This document shows, one piece after another, positions 25,088 through 36,532 of a DNA stretch of 64,000 bases (position 1 is its first letter; each line of letters starts with the position of its first letter). Position numbers and translations under genes: made by a program. Origin of the DNA: Alphaproteobacteria bacterium (GTDB taxonomy: Bacteria > Pseudomonadota > Alphaproteobacteria > Rhizobiales > Rhizobiaceae); the NCBI GenBank assembly GCA_018823835.1, contig JAHJHT010000002.1, positions 930,001 through 994,000 of the forward strand. Reading direction: 5' to 3'. Below the pieces are notes generated by a model that saw only the letters and a program-made list of their open reading frames with translations, ran no database searches and was not told the origin of the DNA.

Positions 25088-25458
25088 GCCGCGTGCTGCG
25101 CTTTGCCGTGGTCGGCGGCATCGGCTTCATTGCCGACGCGGCGATGCTGGCGCTGCTGCTGGCGGCAACGCCGCTTGGACCCTTCCTGGCGCGGCTCGCT
25201 TCGGTCGGCTTCGCGCTCTGCGTGACATGGCTGTGCAATCGCACCGTAACCTTCGGCCCGTCCGCCCGCGGCATGGTGGTGGAAGGCGCGCGCTACGGCA
25301 GCGTCGGCGTCACGACATCCATCGTCAACTACCTCGTCTATTGCGGGCTGCTGCTCACTATTCCAGGCATGCCGGTGCTGGTCGCGCTGGCGCTTGCCTC
25401 GCTGGCGGCGATGGCGCTTTCCTATCTCGGCTATTCGCGGCTGGTCTTCGACCGCTAG
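25084..25458 (+). CDS. GtrA-family membrane protein (putative lipid-linked sugar flippase)
   Basis: 124 residues with four hydrophobic helices and short loops. [39 protein letters not shown] and a C-terminal [13 protein letters not shown] are the GtrA landmarks. GtrA proteins are thought to move polyprenyl-phosphate sugars across the inner membrane. Translationally coupled to the GT2 gene by a 4-base overlap, which supports a joint path: load sugar, flip, then transfer, perhaps by the divergent GT-C-like protein. Confidence 0.85.
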   Translation: MSRVLRFAVVGGIGFIADAAMLALLLAATPLGPFLARLASVGFALCVTWLCNRTVTFGPSARGMVVEGARYGSVGVTTSIVNYLVYCGLLLTIPGMPVLVALALASLAAMALSYLGYSRLVFDR

Positions 25459-25543
25459 CATTTGCGCGCCGCGCGGATTGGCAGAGCCCGCTGCAACCCC
25501 TATATCGCAGGTCGCGCCGTACCGCTCCGGAGAGGGACCAGAA

Positions 25544-26485
25544 ATGCCGCTGAATGTCGCCGTCCAGATGGACCATGTCTCGACCGTGTCGATTGCCGGC
25601 GATACGAGCTTCGCGCTGTCGCTCGAGGCCCAGCGCCGCGGCCACGGGCTTTTCCACTACACGCCCGACCGGCTCTCGATGCTCGGCGGCAAGGTTTTCG
25701 CACGCATCGAGGCTATGACCGTGCGCGACGAGAAGGACCGCCACTACTCGCTCGGCGAAGCGGTGCGCACCGACCTGTCGGAGATGGACGTGATCCTGCT
25801 GCGCCAGGACCCGCCCTTCGACATGAACTACATCACCACAACCCACATGCTGGAGCGCATCCACCCGAAGACGCTGGTGGTCAACGACCCGGCCTGGGTG
25901 CGCAACAGCCCGGAAAAGATCTTCGTCACCGAGTTTCCCGACCTGATGCCGGAGACGCTGATCACCCGCGATGCAGCCGAGGTGGCGGCCTTTCGCAGGG
26001 CGCACGGCGACATCATCATCAAGCCGCTCTACGGCAATGGCGGCGCCGGCATCTTCCACCTCAAGGACGATGACCGCAATCTCGCCTCGCTGCTCGAGAT
26101 GTTCGGCCAGATGTTCCGCGAGCCCTACATCGTGCAGCGCTACCTGAAGGACGTGCGCAAGGGCGACAAGCGCATCATCCTGATCGAGGGCGAGCCGGTC
26201 GGCGCGATCAACCGGGTACCGGCCGAGCACGATTCGCGCTCCAACATGCATGTCGGCGGACGCGCCGAGAAGACCGATCTGACCGAGCGCGAGCGCGAGA
26301 TTTGCGCGCGCATCGGGCCTTCGCTGCGCGAACGCGGCTTCATTCTCGTCGGCATCGACGTGATCGGCGACCTGATGACCGAGATCAACGTGACGTCGCC
26401 GACCGGGGTGCGTGAAGTAAAGCGCTTCGGCGGCGCCGACATTGCGGCCCTTTTCTGGGACGCAGTGGAGGCGCGCAAGGCCTGA
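25544..26485 (+). CDS. gshB: Glutathione synthase
   Basis: 313 residues. ATP-grasp enzyme joining glycine to gamma-glutamylcysteine, the last step of glutathione synthesis. Landmarks: [21 protein letters not shown] at the N-terminus, [31 protein letters not shown], the ATP-binding [15 protein letters not shown], and [17 protein letters not shown] at the end. Length is typical. The start is the ATG behind GGAGAGGG. comM follows on the same strand after 152 bases, an order common in Rhizobiales. Confidence 0.96.
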   Translation: MPLNVAVQMDHVSTVSIAGDTSFALSLEAQRRGHGLFHYTPDRLSMLGGKVFARIEAMTVRDEKDRHYSLGEAVRTDLSEMDVILLRQDPPFDMNYITTTHMLERIHPKTLVVNDPAWVRNSPEKIFVTEFPDLMPETLITRDAAEVAAFRRAHGDIIIKPLYGNGGAGIFHLKDDDRNLASLLEMFGQMFREPYIVQRYLKDVRKGDKRIILIEGEPVGAINRVPAEHDSRSNMHVGGRAEKTDLTEREREICARIGPSLRERGFILVGIDVIGDLMTEINVTSPTGVREVKRFGGADIAALFWDAVEARKA

Positions 26486-26637
26486 AAAGACCGACTGCTT
26501 GCCGGCCATAGTCGAAATGCTCCCCATTCCGTCTGTTCCTGTATTGTTCTTGCGCGACTGAAAAATCTATGCTTTGCTGATCTCCGTTCTGCTTAGGGGA
26601 TCTCGCTCGGCCGCGGCGCGGCCTGACGGAGGGCGGC

Positions 26638-28170
26638 ATGGTTTCGCGCGTGCGCACGGTGGCATTCCAGGGCATCGAGGCCGTGCCGGTCGACGTGCAG
26701 GTGATGGTGGCGCCTGGCAAGGTGGGCATGCAGATCGTCGGCCTGCCCGACAAGGCGGTGGCCGAAAGCCGCGAGAGGGTGCAGGCGGCGCTGCATGCGT
26801 CGGGCCTGTCGATGCCGGCCAGGAAGGTGACCATCAACCTGGCGCCCGCCGACCTGCCCAAGGAGGGCAGCCACTACGACCTGCCGATCGCGCTCGGGCT
26901 GATGGCTTCGCTCGGCGCCATTCCGGGCGACGCGCTGGCCTCCTACGTGGTGCTCGGCGAATTGTCGCTCGACGGCACCATCGCCGCGGTGGCCGGCGCG
27001 CTGCCGGCGGCGATCGGCGCCAATGCAGAGGGCCGCGGGCTGATCTGCCCGGCCGACTGCGGCCCGGAGGCCGCCTGGGCCGGCGCCGAGATCGACATTC
27101 TCGCGCCGCGCAGCCTGATTGCCATCGCCAACCATTTTCGCGGTACGCAGGTGCTGGCGCGGCCGGAGCCCAGCGTGCAGGCGCCGGCGCGAAACCTGCC
27201 CGACCTCGCCGACATCAAGGGCCAGGAGAGCGCCCGGCGGGCGTTGGAAGTGGCGGCGGCCGGCGGTCACAACCTGCTGATGGTCGGGCCGCCCGGTTCG
27301 GGCAAGTCGATGCTGGCTCAGCGGTTGCCCTCGGTCCTGCCGCCGCTGGCGCCGCGCGAGCTGCTCGAAGTGTCGATGGTCGCGTCGATTGCCGGGGAAC
27401 TCGCCGACGGGCGGCTGTCGGACCGGCGGCCGTTCCGCGCGCCGCACCACTCGGCTTCTATGGCCGCCATGGTCGGCGGCGGCCTGCGGGTCAGGCCCGG
27501 CGAAGTGTCGCTCGCGCACAATGGCGTGCTGTTTCTCGACGAGCTGCCGGAATTCTCGCCGCAGACGCTCGACGCGCTGCGCCAGCCGCTCGAGACCGGC
27601 GAGTGCATGATCGCGCGCGCCAACCACCGCGTGACCTACCCGGCGCGTATCCAGCTGGTGGCGGCGATGAACCCGTGCCGCTGCGGCATGGCCGGCGAAC
27701 CGGGCTACCGCTGCGCGCGGGGGCCGCGCTGCCAGGCCGACTACCAGGCGCGGATTTCCGGGCCGCTGCTCGACCGTATCGACCTGCGCATCGAGGTGCC
27801 GGCAGTCTCGGCCGGCGACCTGATCCGTCCGGGACGCGCGGAAGCGAGCGCGGCGGTGGCGGCAAGGGTGTTGGCGGCGCGGCAGATCCAGCAGGCGCGT
27901 CTCGAAGGGCTTGGCGTCGAGTCAATCGCGACCAATGCACATTGTGCGACGTCGCTGCTCGAGACGATCGCGGCGCCGGACGCTGCCGGGCTGGCGCTGC
28001 TGCGCGACGCCAGCGAGAAGCTGGGCTTCTCGGCACGCGCCTATCACAGGGTCCTGCGCGTGGCGCGCACGCTGGCCGACCTCGACCAGGCCGACACGGT
28101 CGGGCGCATCCACCTCGCCGAGGCGATTAGCTACCGGATGAGCGCGGAGCGCAGGGCCGAGGCCGCCTGA
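26638..28170 (+). CDS. comM: YifB/ComM Mg-chelatase-like AAA+ helicase
   Basis: 510 residues. ComM is a hexameric AAA+ helicase that extends branch migration when incoming single-stranded DNA is integrated during natural transformation. The N-terminal Lon-protease-like fold has VMVAPGKVGMQIVGLPDKAVAESRERV and PADLPKEGSHYDLPIALG. The AAA+ part has Walker A MVGPPGSGKSML (about 218-229), Walker B GVLFLDELPEFS, and the cysteine cluster MNPCRCGMAGEPGYRCARGPRC. A C-terminal helical lid ends at LAEAISYRM. ComM is also widespread in species not known to be competent. Confidence 0.94.
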   Translation: MVSRVRTVAFQGIEAVPVDVQVMVAPGKVGMQIVGLPDKAVAESRERVQAALHASGLSMPARKVTINLAPADLPKEGSHYDLPIALGLMASLGAIPGDALASYVVLGELSLDGTIAAVAGALPAAIGANAEGRGLICPADCGPEAAWAGAEIDILAPRSLIAIANHFRGTQVLARPEPSVQAPARNLPDLADIKGQESARRALEVAAAGGHNLLMVGPPGSGKSMLAQRLPSVLPPLAPRELLEVSMVASIAGELADGRLSDRRPFRAPHHSASMAAMVGGGLRVRPGEVSLAHNGVLFLDELPEFSPQTLDALRQPLETGECMIARANHRVTYPARIQLVAAMNPCRCGMAGEPGYRCARGPRCQADYQARISGPLLDRIDLRIEVPAVSAGDLIRPGRAEASAAVAARVLAARQIQQARLEGLGVESIATNAHCATSLLETIAAPDAAGLALLRDASEKLGFSARAYHRVLRVARTLADLDQADTVGRIHLAEAISYRMSAERRAEAA

Positions 28171-28414
28171 GCGACGGGGCGGCATTCGAGACCGTTGGGG
28201 CAGGGACCGAGGGCGTCGGGTGCGAGGATGAACGCGGCCGACTCCGGAGCCTGGGATCGGGCCGAGCGCTCGGCAAGACAGCGGCAGCCCGAAAGTCGCG
28301 AAGCAGTCAGGATTTGGCAGGGAGCCCCGACGATGCGCTGCCAGCAGTCGTCAATAATCGCGGCGGTCGGAAATCGTCCGGAGATGGAGGGCGGCTGCCG
28401 CCCAGGCCGATTCG
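28171..28414. other. 244-base gap between two converging genes
   Basis: No coding frame with credible composition and no RNA gene is seen. The only structure is a hairpin at 28389-28403 (GGGCGG, CTG, CCGCCC), 12 bases past the stop of the minus-strand protease gene, which may be its weak terminator; there is no T-run. Confidence 0.4.
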
Positions 28415-29041
28415 TTACTGCTGGACCGAACCGACGAGCGGCGCCTGGCCCTCGCGGATGGTGACCCAGTGGCCGGTATGGTCGGACGCCTGACGCTTCA
28501 GGAAGCGGTAGCCGGTCTCGTCCCACTGGCGCACCGAATCGGTCAGGTTGTCGAGGATGAAGTCGCCCTTGCTGGTGCGCACGGTGAGCACCGCATGGCC
28601 TTCACCATCGGGCTTGCGCACGACGGTGATCAGCAGGTTGGCGGGCGACATGCCCTTTTGCATCAGCCGGCGGCGCTTTTCGAGCACATAGTCCTCGCAA
28701 TCACCGGCGCCATGCGGATAGGCCCAGACCTCGTCCTTGCCGTAGATGTCAAAGTCGTTCATCGGCCGGACCGCAGCGTTGACCGCGACATTGACCGAAA
28801 CGATGCGGCGCCACAGCGCGCCGTTCATGCGCTCGGGGCGGCTGTTGCGGGTTCGGATCATGCACTCGGCAGGGTTGGCCTTGCAGAACTCGTAGTGGCC
28901 GATCGGCTGGGAGGTCAGGGAGCCCGTGACCATGGGCTGCGCGGCGTAAGCCTGCGCCTGCGACAGCAAACCAGCCGCAGCTATGCCCAGAAATGCCATC
29001 GCGCATTTGCGCGCGAAACCCGTCTGCCGTGATGAATTCAT
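28415..29041 (-). CDS. Exported transglutaminase-like cysteine peptidase (BTLCP/LapG-like)
   Basis: 208 residues. A signal peptide spans about residues 1-33 (AMAFLGIAAAGLLSQAQAYA). The catalytic triad pattern of the BTLCP family is present: Cys in HGAGDCEDYVLEKRR (about 116), His in DGEGHAVLTVRT (about 151) and Asp in FILDNLTD. LapG of Pseudomonas, a family relative, cleaves the adhesin LapA and is held by the c-di-GMP receptor LapD. No LapD or large adhesin gene lies in this window, so the target is open. The start uses the second of two adjacent ATG codons; the first (29044) is equally possible. Confidence 0.85.
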   Translation of the reverse strand: MNSSRQTGFARKCAMAFLGIAAAGLLSQAQAYAAQPMVTGSLTSQPIGHYEFCKANPAECMIRTRNSRPERMNGALWRRIVSVNVAVNAAVRPMNDFDIYGKDEVWAYPHGAGDCEDYVLEKRRRLMQKGMSPANLLITVVRKPDGEGHAVLTVRTSKGDFILDNLTDSVRQWDETGYRFLKRQASDHTGHWVTIREGQAPLVGSVQQ

Positions 29042-29203
29042 CAACTCCGGCCCCGCCCCTTGTTTCTTAATGAAACGTTAAGGGCGATGGGCGGGTCAAG
29101 TCAATTAACGCAGGGGCACGATTGCCGGGATGGTTACCGCCTCCGCGGCGACCGCGGCGAATATGCAACAGGTCGGGTGGTTGAAAACGGCAGTCCGCGG
29201 GGT

Positions 29204-30481
29204 TCAGCCCTTGGCGGCACGCACCAGGCGGGGTTTTGCGACAGGCGCGGAGCGGCTGGCGTGGCTTGCCATGAAGTCGACGATTCGCGGCACGATCTCG
29301 GCGCGGAAGCGCGAGCCGTTGAAGACGCCATAGTGGCCGACGGCCGGCTGCATGTAATGGGCACGCTTCTCGGCCGGAATGTTCACGCACAGGTCGTGTG
29401 CGGCCTCGGTCTGGCCGAGCCCGGAGATGTCGTCGTTCTCACCCTCGATGGTAAGCAGCGCGACGCTGCGGACGGCCTTCGGATCGACGGGCACGCCGCG
29501 ATGCGTCATCTCGCCCTTGGGCAGCGCGTGGCGCACGAAGACGGTGTCGACGGTCTGCAGATAGAATTCGGCGGTCAGATCCATCACCGCAAGATATTCG
29601 TCGTAGAAGGTGCGGTGTTTCTCGGCGCCGTCTCCGTCGTCCTTCACAAGGTGCATGAAGAACTCCTTGTGCGCGGTGATGTGGCGGTCGAGATTCATGC
29701 TCATGAAGCCGGAGAGCTGCAGGAAGCCCGGATAGACCTCGCGCAGGAAGCCCGGCTCCGGCCACGGCACCTGCATGATGACGTTCTCGCGGAACCAGTC
29801 GATGCCCTTTTCCTCAGCGAGCAGGTTGACCGCCGTCGGGTTGCGGCGCGTGTCGATCGGACCGCCCATCAGCGTCATGGTGGCCGGCGCAAAGCGGTCG
29901 CCCTGCGCTTCCATCAGCGAAACGGCGGCCAGCACAGGCACCGAGGGCTGGCAGACGGCCATGACATGGGTGTCCGGCCCCAGTTCGTGCAGCATGTCGA
30001 CGATGTAATCGATGTAGTCGTCGAGGTCGAAGCGGCCTTCGCTCAGCGGCACATTACGGGCGTCGGCCCAGTCGGTGATGTAGACGTCGGCATGCGGCAG
30101 CATGGCCTCGACCGTACCGCGCAGCAGCGTCGGGTAATGACCCGACATCGGCGCGACGATGAGCAGCTTGGGGTCCGCCTTGCGCCCGGACGGCACGCCG
30201 CGCTCGAATCGAATCAGGTCGCAGAATGGCCGCGACCAGACGGTTCTCTCGCTCACCGGCACGGTCTTCCAGTCAACGACGGTCTTGTCGAGGTCGAAGC
30301 TCGGCTTGCCATAGCGCCGTGTCGTGCGCTCGAAAAGCTCGGCGGTGGCCGCGATGGAGCGGCCGAACGGCGTGTGGGACAAGGGGTTGAGCGGGTTGGA
30401 GTAGAGCAGCCGCGTTGCATCCGCAAAGGCCCGCAGAGGCTGAACGGCCGCGTGGTTCAGTTCGTAAAGCTGGTAGAACAC
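29204..30481 (-). CDS. phaZ: Intracellular poly(3-hydroxybutyrate) depolymerase
   Basis: 425 residues. Alpha/beta-hydrolase that mobilises PHB granules in the cytosol. The nucleophile is Cys in the lipase-box-like HVMAVCQPSVPVLAAV (about 178), as in other type I intracellular PhaZ proteins; the acid and His are in LLTIEGENDDISG and PAVGHYGVFNG. The GTG at 30481 gives MFYQLYELNHAAVQPLRAF, the usual N-terminus; an in-frame GTG at 30535 would add 18 residues. No PHA synthase genes are in view. Rhizobia store PHB commonly, which fits. Confidence 0.92.
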   Translation of the reverse strand: MFYQLYELNHAAVQPLRAFADATRLLYSNPLNPLSHTPFGRSIAATAELFERTTRRYGKPSFDLDKTVVDWKTVPVSERTVWSRPFCDLIRFERGVPSGRKADPKLLIVAPMSGHYPTLLRGTVEAMLPHADVYITDWADARNVPLSEGRFDLDDYIDYIVDMLHELGPDTHVMAVCQPSVPVLAAVSLMEAQGDRFAPATMTLMGGPIDTRRNPTAVNLLAEEKGIDWFRENVIMQVPWPEPGFLREVYPGFLQLSGFMSMNLDRHITAHKEFFMHLVKDDGDGAEKHRTFYDEYLAVMDLTAEFYLQTVDTVFVRHALPKGEMTHRGVPVDPKAVRSVALLTIEGENDDISGLGQTEAAHDLCVNIPAEKRAHYMQPAVGHYGVFNGSRFRAEIVPRIVDFMASHASRSAPVAKPRLVRAAKG

Positions 30482-30619
30482 ATCAAACCCCGCTGCGATC
30501 CGCCGATCCGGCGAATACCTCGCTCCTGTAGTCACCTGAACAAGTTAGGGCAATTTTGCTGCGTTGCAATAGATACCCCGCAACGCCGGCGTGCAGGTGC
30601 GAAAGCCGCGAGGCGCGCG

Positions 30620-30913
30620 CTATTCTTCGGGACCCTCTACGAGCACCATCTCGGCGTCGGCAAACTTGTGCCGGATCGCCGCCGCGGCCTGGTATTCGGG
30701 CGAGTGGTAGCAGTCATGGGCTGCCTGCAGGGAGGGAAACTCGATGATGACATTGCGGGCCCGCGCCTTGCCCTCGAGCCCCTCGAAGGAGCCGCCGCGA
30801 GCGAGAAACCGCGCGCCGTATTTCTGAAACGGCGCGCGCGCCGCCTCGACATAGCCCTTGTAGCCTTCGGGGTCATGCACATCGACGTGTGCCACCCAAT
30901 ATCCCTTTGCCAT
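30620..30913 (-). CDS. DUF1330 protein
   Basis: 97 residues. Small ferredoxin-like alpha/beta barrel protein of the DUF1330 family. It has MAKGYWVAHVDVHDPEGYKGYVEAA, the conserved ARFLARGG segment, RNVIIEFPSLQAAHDCYHSPEYQAA and the C-terminal MVLVEG. Start chosen at MAKGYW because AGGAGG lies 8 bases upstream. It is 21 bases downstream of pyrF on the same strand and probably cotranscribed. Biochemical role unknown. Confidence 0.87.
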   Translation of the reverse strand: MAKGYWVAHVDVHDPEGYKGYVEAARAPFQKYGARFLARGGSFEGLEGKARARNVIIEFPSLQAAHDCYHSPEYQAAAAIRHKFADAEMVLVEGPEE

Positions 30914-30934
30914 CCTCATCTCCTCCTGTTCGGG

Positions 30935-31618
30935 TCAGGCCCGCTTCATTTCCTCGATGATCGACAGTGCCGCGGCGCGCGGGTCGGGTGCCGCCACGAC
31001 GGGGCGACCGACCACAAGATGGCTGGCGCCGCTGCGGATGCCGTCGGCCGGCGTCACCACGCGCTTCTGGTCGCCGTGAGCGGAGCCGGTCGGGCGGATG
31101 CCCGGAGTGACGACCGCAAGGTCCGGGCCGACGACCTTTCGCACCGCCGCCGCCTCGTCCGCGGAACAGACGATGCCACCCATGCCGGCGTCCAGCGCCT
31201 GCTCGGCACGACGCAGCACCAGCGTGTGCGGATCGTATTCGTAGCCCGCCTCAACGAGGTCATGCTCGTCCATCGAGGTCAGCACGGTGACCCCGAGCAG
31301 GCAAAGGCCCGAACCCTCGGCAGCAGAAACGGCGGCACGCATCGCCTTCGGATAGGCGTGCAGCGTCAGCATCGACATGCCCATTCGGGCGATGTTCTCG
31401 ACGCCCTTGGCGACCGTGTTGTCGATGTCGAGCAGCTTCATGTCGAGAAAGACCTTCTTGCCTTCGGCGGCAAGCTCGCGGGCGAAGCCGAGCCCGCCGG
31501 CAAAGACCAGCTGATAGCCGATCTTGTAGAAGGAGACGGCGTCGCCAACATCGCCGACGACCTTCTCGGCATCGGCGAGCGTCGGCACGTCGAGCGCAAC
31601 GATCAGGCGGTCTCGCAT
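30935..31618 (-). CDS. pyrF: Orotidine 5'-phosphate decarboxylase
   Basis: 227 residues. Last step of UMP synthesis. The catalytic Asp-Lys-Asp set is in [18 protein letters not shown] (about 60-75), with the phosphate-binding VTPGIRPTG and [14 protein letters not shown] at the end. The ATG of [12 protein letters not shown] is preferred for GGAGG at 5 bases; an earlier in-frame ATG at 31633 overlaps the FMN reductase stop (ATGA). It lies in a minus-strand run FMN reductase-pyrF-DUF1330. Confidence 0.95.
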   Translation of the reverse strand: MRDRLIVALDVPTLADAEKVVGDVGDAVSFYKIGYQLVFAGGLGFARELAAEGKKVFLDMKLLDIDNTVAKGVENIARMGMSMLTLHAYPKAMRAAVSAAEGSGLCLLGVTVLTSMDEHDLVEAGYEYDPHTLVLRRAEQALDAGMGGIVCSADEAAAVRKVVGPDLAVVTPGIRPTGSAHGDQKRVVTPADGIRSGASHLVVGRPVVAAPDPRAAALSIIEEMKRA

Positions 31619-31629
31619 TGCATCCTCCG

Positions 31630-32232
31630 TCATGGCACCAGCCGCGTCGACAGCATCCTGGACCTCTCGATCAGCGTCCGGCAGACCGTTTCCATCTGGC
31701 CGCGCAGCCGCTCGTCGCGGAACTGGCCGTCCTCGTCAAATGCCTCGGCGGCGCGGGCGACAGAACATTGTGGAGTGACGACCTCGACCTGGCAGGCCAT
31801 CAGCACCGCACGCAGATGGTAGAGGCCGCGCATGCCGGCGAAATTGCCGTTGGATGAGGAACAGAGAGCAGCGACCTTGCCCTCGAAGGGCTTCAGCGCG
31901 CGCGAGCCATCGCGGCGCACGCGGCTGACCCAGTCGATCGTGTTCTTCAGCAGCGGCGGGATGGAGGCGTTGTATTCGGGGCTGGCGATCAGCATGCCAT
32001 CATGCTCGGAAATCTGGCGTGCTAGAAGGACGGCATTCTCAGGCACGCCCTTTTCCTTTTCCAGGTCCTGGTCCATCAGCGGCAGCGGATAGTCGGCGAG
32101 CGAGATGCGCGTGACCTCGGCGTTCTGAAGCGCCAGTTCCTTCATGGCCGCATCGGCGGTGCTGATGCTGAAGGCGCCGCTACGCAGCGATCCGGCAAAG
32201 ACGAGAATTTTCGGGATGACCTGCACCGGCAC
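31630..32232 (-). CDS. NAD(P)H-dependent FMN reductase
   Basis: 200 residues, flavodoxin fold. The FMN phosphate site is [14 protein letters not shown] near the N-terminus, and [21 protein letters not shown] (about 82-102) is the hallmark of the FMN_red group that includes ChrR and related quinone reductases. Likely reduces quinones, azo compounds or metals with NAD(P)H and guards against oxidants. Its stop lies next to the pyrF start, so the two are probably in one transcript. Exact substrate unknown. Confidence 0.87.
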   Translation of the reverse strand: MPVQVIPKILVFAGSLRSGAFSISTADAAMKELALQNAEVTRISLADYPLPLMDQDLEKEKGVPENAVLLARQISEHDGMLIASPEYNASIPPLLKNTIDWVSRVRRDGSRALKPFEGKVAALCSSSNGNFAGMRGLYHLRAVLMACQVEVVTPQCSVARAAEAFDEDGQFRDERLRGQMETVCRTLIERSRMLSTRLVP

Positions 32233-32291
32233 TCCTTTGTCCGCGGGAAGCTATAGGCGAAGTGCCGGCAGAATCAACACGCCAGCCGCGG

Positions 32292-32900
32292 TCAGTTGCG
32301 GACGGCGCGCCGATAGATCCAAAGCCGGGTGGGCGGGATGTTGCGGATGATGAAGTCGAAATGCTCGACCGTGTAGTCGCCGAGCCCGGGCGGTATCGGC
32401 GATCTGGGGCCGTAGGTGAGCTGGATGACCGGACGGCCATGCGGAATGCGGCCGAGCAGGCTGTCGAGATAGGCGATGCGGCGCGCCACGGGAAAGTTGA
32501 GGAGCGGCACGCCGGAGATGACGCAATCAAATGTCTGGTCGCGCCGGTCGCCCAGCGACCTGTCGAGATCGAAAGCGTCGCCCTCGATGACGTCGACGCC
32601 CGGATAGTGCCGCCTGAGATGGCGTACGAACTGCGGCGAATACTCCACCGCGCAGAGATTTTCGGGCTTGACGCCGCGTTTCAGGATGGCGCGTGTGATG
32701 ACACCGGTGCCGGGGCCCACCTCGAGCACCGGCAAGCCGGAGGAGAGGTCGATGACCGAGGCCATGCGGCGTGCGGTGACGGAGCTTGTCGGCATGATCG
32801 CGCCGACCGCCTTGGGCTTGTCAATCCAGCCGCGGAAAAAGCGCAACTCGTCGTCGAATTTCTTGGCGAAAGCCCTGCGGAATTCGGTTGCGCGCGACAT
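32292..32900 (-). CDS. pmtA: Phospholipid N-methyltransferase PmtA
   Basis: 202 residues. SAM-dependent methylation of phosphatidylethanolamine to phosphatidylcholine, an envelope lipid important in rhizobial symbiosis. FFRGWIDKPKAVGAIMPTSSVTARRMAS and the SAM site VLEVGPGTGVITRAIL (about 60-75), then NLCAVEYSPQFVRHL, closely match the Sinorhizobium-type PmtA. The ATG is taken behind AGGAG at 5 bases; a GTG two codons earlier is possible. It lies 88 bases downstream of dnaJ on the same strand. Confidence 0.86.
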   Translation of the reverse strand: MSRATEFRRAFAKKFDDELRFFRGWIDKPKAVGAIMPTSSVTARRMASVIDLSSGLPVLEVGPGTGVITRAILKRGVKPENLCAVEYSPQFVRHLRRHYPGVDVIEGDAFDLDRSLGDRRDQTFDCVISGVPLLNFPVARRIAYLDSLLGRIPHGRPVIQLTYGPRSPIPPGLGDYTVEHFDFIIRNIPPTRLWIYRRAVRN

Positions 32901-32988
32901 CGGCACTCCTGTGCAGCCTTGAGACGGGTAGTCTTCGCCTGCGTGGCCAGATGCATGCGAAAGCTGGCCTTGGGCCAGCAGGAACCTG

Positions 32989-34122
32989 TCAGCGCTCGGA
33001 GAAGGTCTCGAAAAAGTCCTTCATGCGCGAAAAGAAACCACTCGATTGTGGCGAATTGTCCTTTGAGGAGAGCTTCTCGAACTCCTCGAGCAGCTCACGC
33101 TGCCGCTTGTTGAGGTTCTGCGGCGTCTCGACTTCGGTCTGGATATAGAGATCGCCGACATTGGCCTGGCGCAGGATAGGCATGCCCTTGCCCTTCAGCC
33201 GGAACTGGCGGCCATTCTGGGTGCCCTCGGGAACCTTGACGCGGGTCTGCGTGCCGTCGAGCGTCGCCACCTCGAAGGCTCCGCCCAGGGCCGCCGTGAC
33301 CATCGAGATCGGCACCTTGCAGTAGAGGTCGGCGCCGTCGCGCTGGAAGAACTCGTGCGGCTTTACCGACAGGAAGATGTAGAGGTCGCCGGGAGGACCG
33401 CCGCGCAGGCCAGCCTCGCCTTCGTTGGACAGGCGGATGCGGGTGCCGTCCTCGATGCCCGAGGGGATGTTGACCGAGAGCGACCGCTCCTCGACGATGC
33501 GGCCCTGGCCGGAGCATTTGGGGCAGGGATCCTGGATCGTCTGGCCGCGACCGTGGCAGGTCGGGCAGGTGCGCTCGATGGAGAAGAAGCCCTGGCTGGC
33601 GCGCACCTTGCCGTGGCCGCCGCACATGGTGCAGGTGACGGGTTGGGTGCCCGGCTTGGCGCCGGAACCGGAGCAATCCGTGCAGGCAATCGATGCCGGC
33701 ACGCGGATCTGCGCCGTCTTGCCGTTAAAGGCCTCCTCAAGCGAGATTTCCATGTTGTAGCGCAGATCGGCGCCGCGCTCGCGACCGCCGGACGAACGCC
33801 GTTGCCGGCCGCCGCCCATCATGTCGCCGAAGATGTCCTCGAAAATGTCGGCGAAACCGCCGGCGCCGAAGCCCTGGGCGCCGCCGCCCATGCCGCCATT
33901 CTCGAAGGCGGCGTGGCCGAAGCGGTCATAGGCCGCCCTCTTCTGAGGGTCCTTGAGCGTGTCGTAGGCTTCGTTGATGGCCTTGAAGCGCTGCTCGGCC
34001 GTGTGGTCGTCGGGGTGGCGATCCGGGTGACACTGCATCGCCAGCTTGCGGAAAGCTGCCTTGAGCTCCTTGTCGTCCGCGCCCTTCTGGACACCGAGCG
34101 TTTCGTAGAAATCAGCCTTCAT
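32989..34122 (-). CDS. dnaJ: Chaperone DnaJ
   Basis: 377 residues. Hsp40 co-chaperone that brings unfolded clients to DnaK and stimulates its ATPase. Full type I build: J domain (about 1-70) with HPD in [10 protein letters not shown], a Gly/Phe-rich linker ([14 protein letters not shown]), and four zinc repeats ([32 protein letters not shown]). The substrate domains follow. The dnaK terminator separates it from dnaK, so read-through or a separate promoter is needed. No clear RpoH promoter was found in the 261-base gap. Confidence 0.98.
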   Translation of the reverse strand: MKADFYETLGVQKGADDKELKAAFRKLAMQCHPDRHPDDHTAEQRFKAINEAYDTLKDPQKRAAYDRFGHAAFENGGMGGGAQGFGAGGFADIFEDIFGDMMGGGRQRRSSGGRERGADLRYNMEISLEEAFNGKTAQIRVPASIACTDCSGSGAKPGTQPVTCTMCGGHGKVRASQGFFSIERTCPTCHGRGQTIQDPCPKCSGQGRIVEERSLSVNIPSGIEDGTRIRLSNEGEAGLRGGPPGDLYIFLSVKPHEFFQRDGADLYCKVPISMVTAALGGAFEVATLDGTQTRVKVPEGTQNGRQFRLKGKGMPILRQANVGDLYIQTEVETPQNLNKRQRELLEEFEKLSSKDNSPQSSGFFSRMKDFFETFSER

Positions 34123-34331
34123 GTTGTCCCGCAGTTCGAAAACCCGTCGCCGGTGTCGGTTGAACCCGACATTTTCCGGTCGTTGGGACCGGATTTAGTG
34201 AACCTCGGCGCCGGATGCCATAGGCGAGGCGCCTGATAGGCACGAATTTTCGGTATTTTTGGCCGCTTGTTGCAGTTCGGTCGGGTCGGCAGCAATGCTT
34301 GCCCCTCCAGCCGCCAGTTGTCACCAATAGA

Positions 34332-34357
34332 AAAGCCCGGCCGCGAGGCCGGGCTTT
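34332..34357 (-). terminator. Terminator after dnaK
   Basis: AAAGCCCGGCC and GGCCGGGCTTT form a perfect 11-base-pair stem around a 4-base loop, followed on the minus strand by a short T-run. It lies 27 bases past the dnaK stop and 210 bases before dnaJ. Confidence 0.85.
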
Positions 34358-34383
34358 GAACTGTCCTGTGAGCTGGAGAACGA

Positions 34384-36297
<1,914 letters not shown>

Positions 36298-36421
36298 TTT
36301 GCTACTCTCCGCTTAGCAGACTGCCAGGACCCGTAACGGCGTTCCACGACAGCCCCTTTTCCTCGATCAACTGCCGCACCGACGCCACGTGTGGTGGGCG
36401 ACCCGTCCGGCCTTGCGGGGT

Positions 36422-36450
36422 ATATAAGAAGAGGTCTTTGCAGGCGCAAG
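36422..36450 (-). promoter_or_regulatory. RpoH (sigma32) promoter of dnaK
   Basis: On the minus strand CTTG (36450-36447), 18 bases, CTTATAT (36428-36422). This fits the alphaproteobacterial heat-shock consensus CTTG-N17/18-CYTATNT at every defined position. It implies a leader of roughly 115 bases before the dnaK ATG. Confidence 0.85.
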
Positions 36451-36485
36451 CGCTGCGGCAAAAACTGCGGTGCACGACGAAAAGA

Positions 36486-36509
36486 GCCCGCCGGCATTCA
36501 CCAGCGGGC
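36486..36509 (-). terminator. Terminator of the 36533 gene
   Basis: On the minus strand GCCCGCTGG and CCGGCGGGC form a 9-pair stem (one G-T) around a 6-base loop, followed by TCTTTT. It starts 24 bases after the stop codon. Confidence 0.75.
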
Positions 36510-36532
36510 CCCTTTGCGGGAAAGCGGGACCG

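Noticed and set aside
24086-25458. GT2-GtrA pair as part of a serotype-converting prophage
   Set aside because: Flanking genes are chromosomal housekeeping genes (gshB, comM), with no att-like repeat, integrase or change in base composition visible.
29060-31822. A 920-codon plus-strand frame opposite phaZ, the DUF1330 gene and pyrF
   Set aside because: Runs across three well-supported genes of the other strand and shows no family motif; shadow frame.
34123-34331. Search for an RpoH promoter or CIRCE element before dnaJ
   Set aside because: No CTTG-N17/18-CYTATNT match on the minus strand and no CIRCE dyad found.
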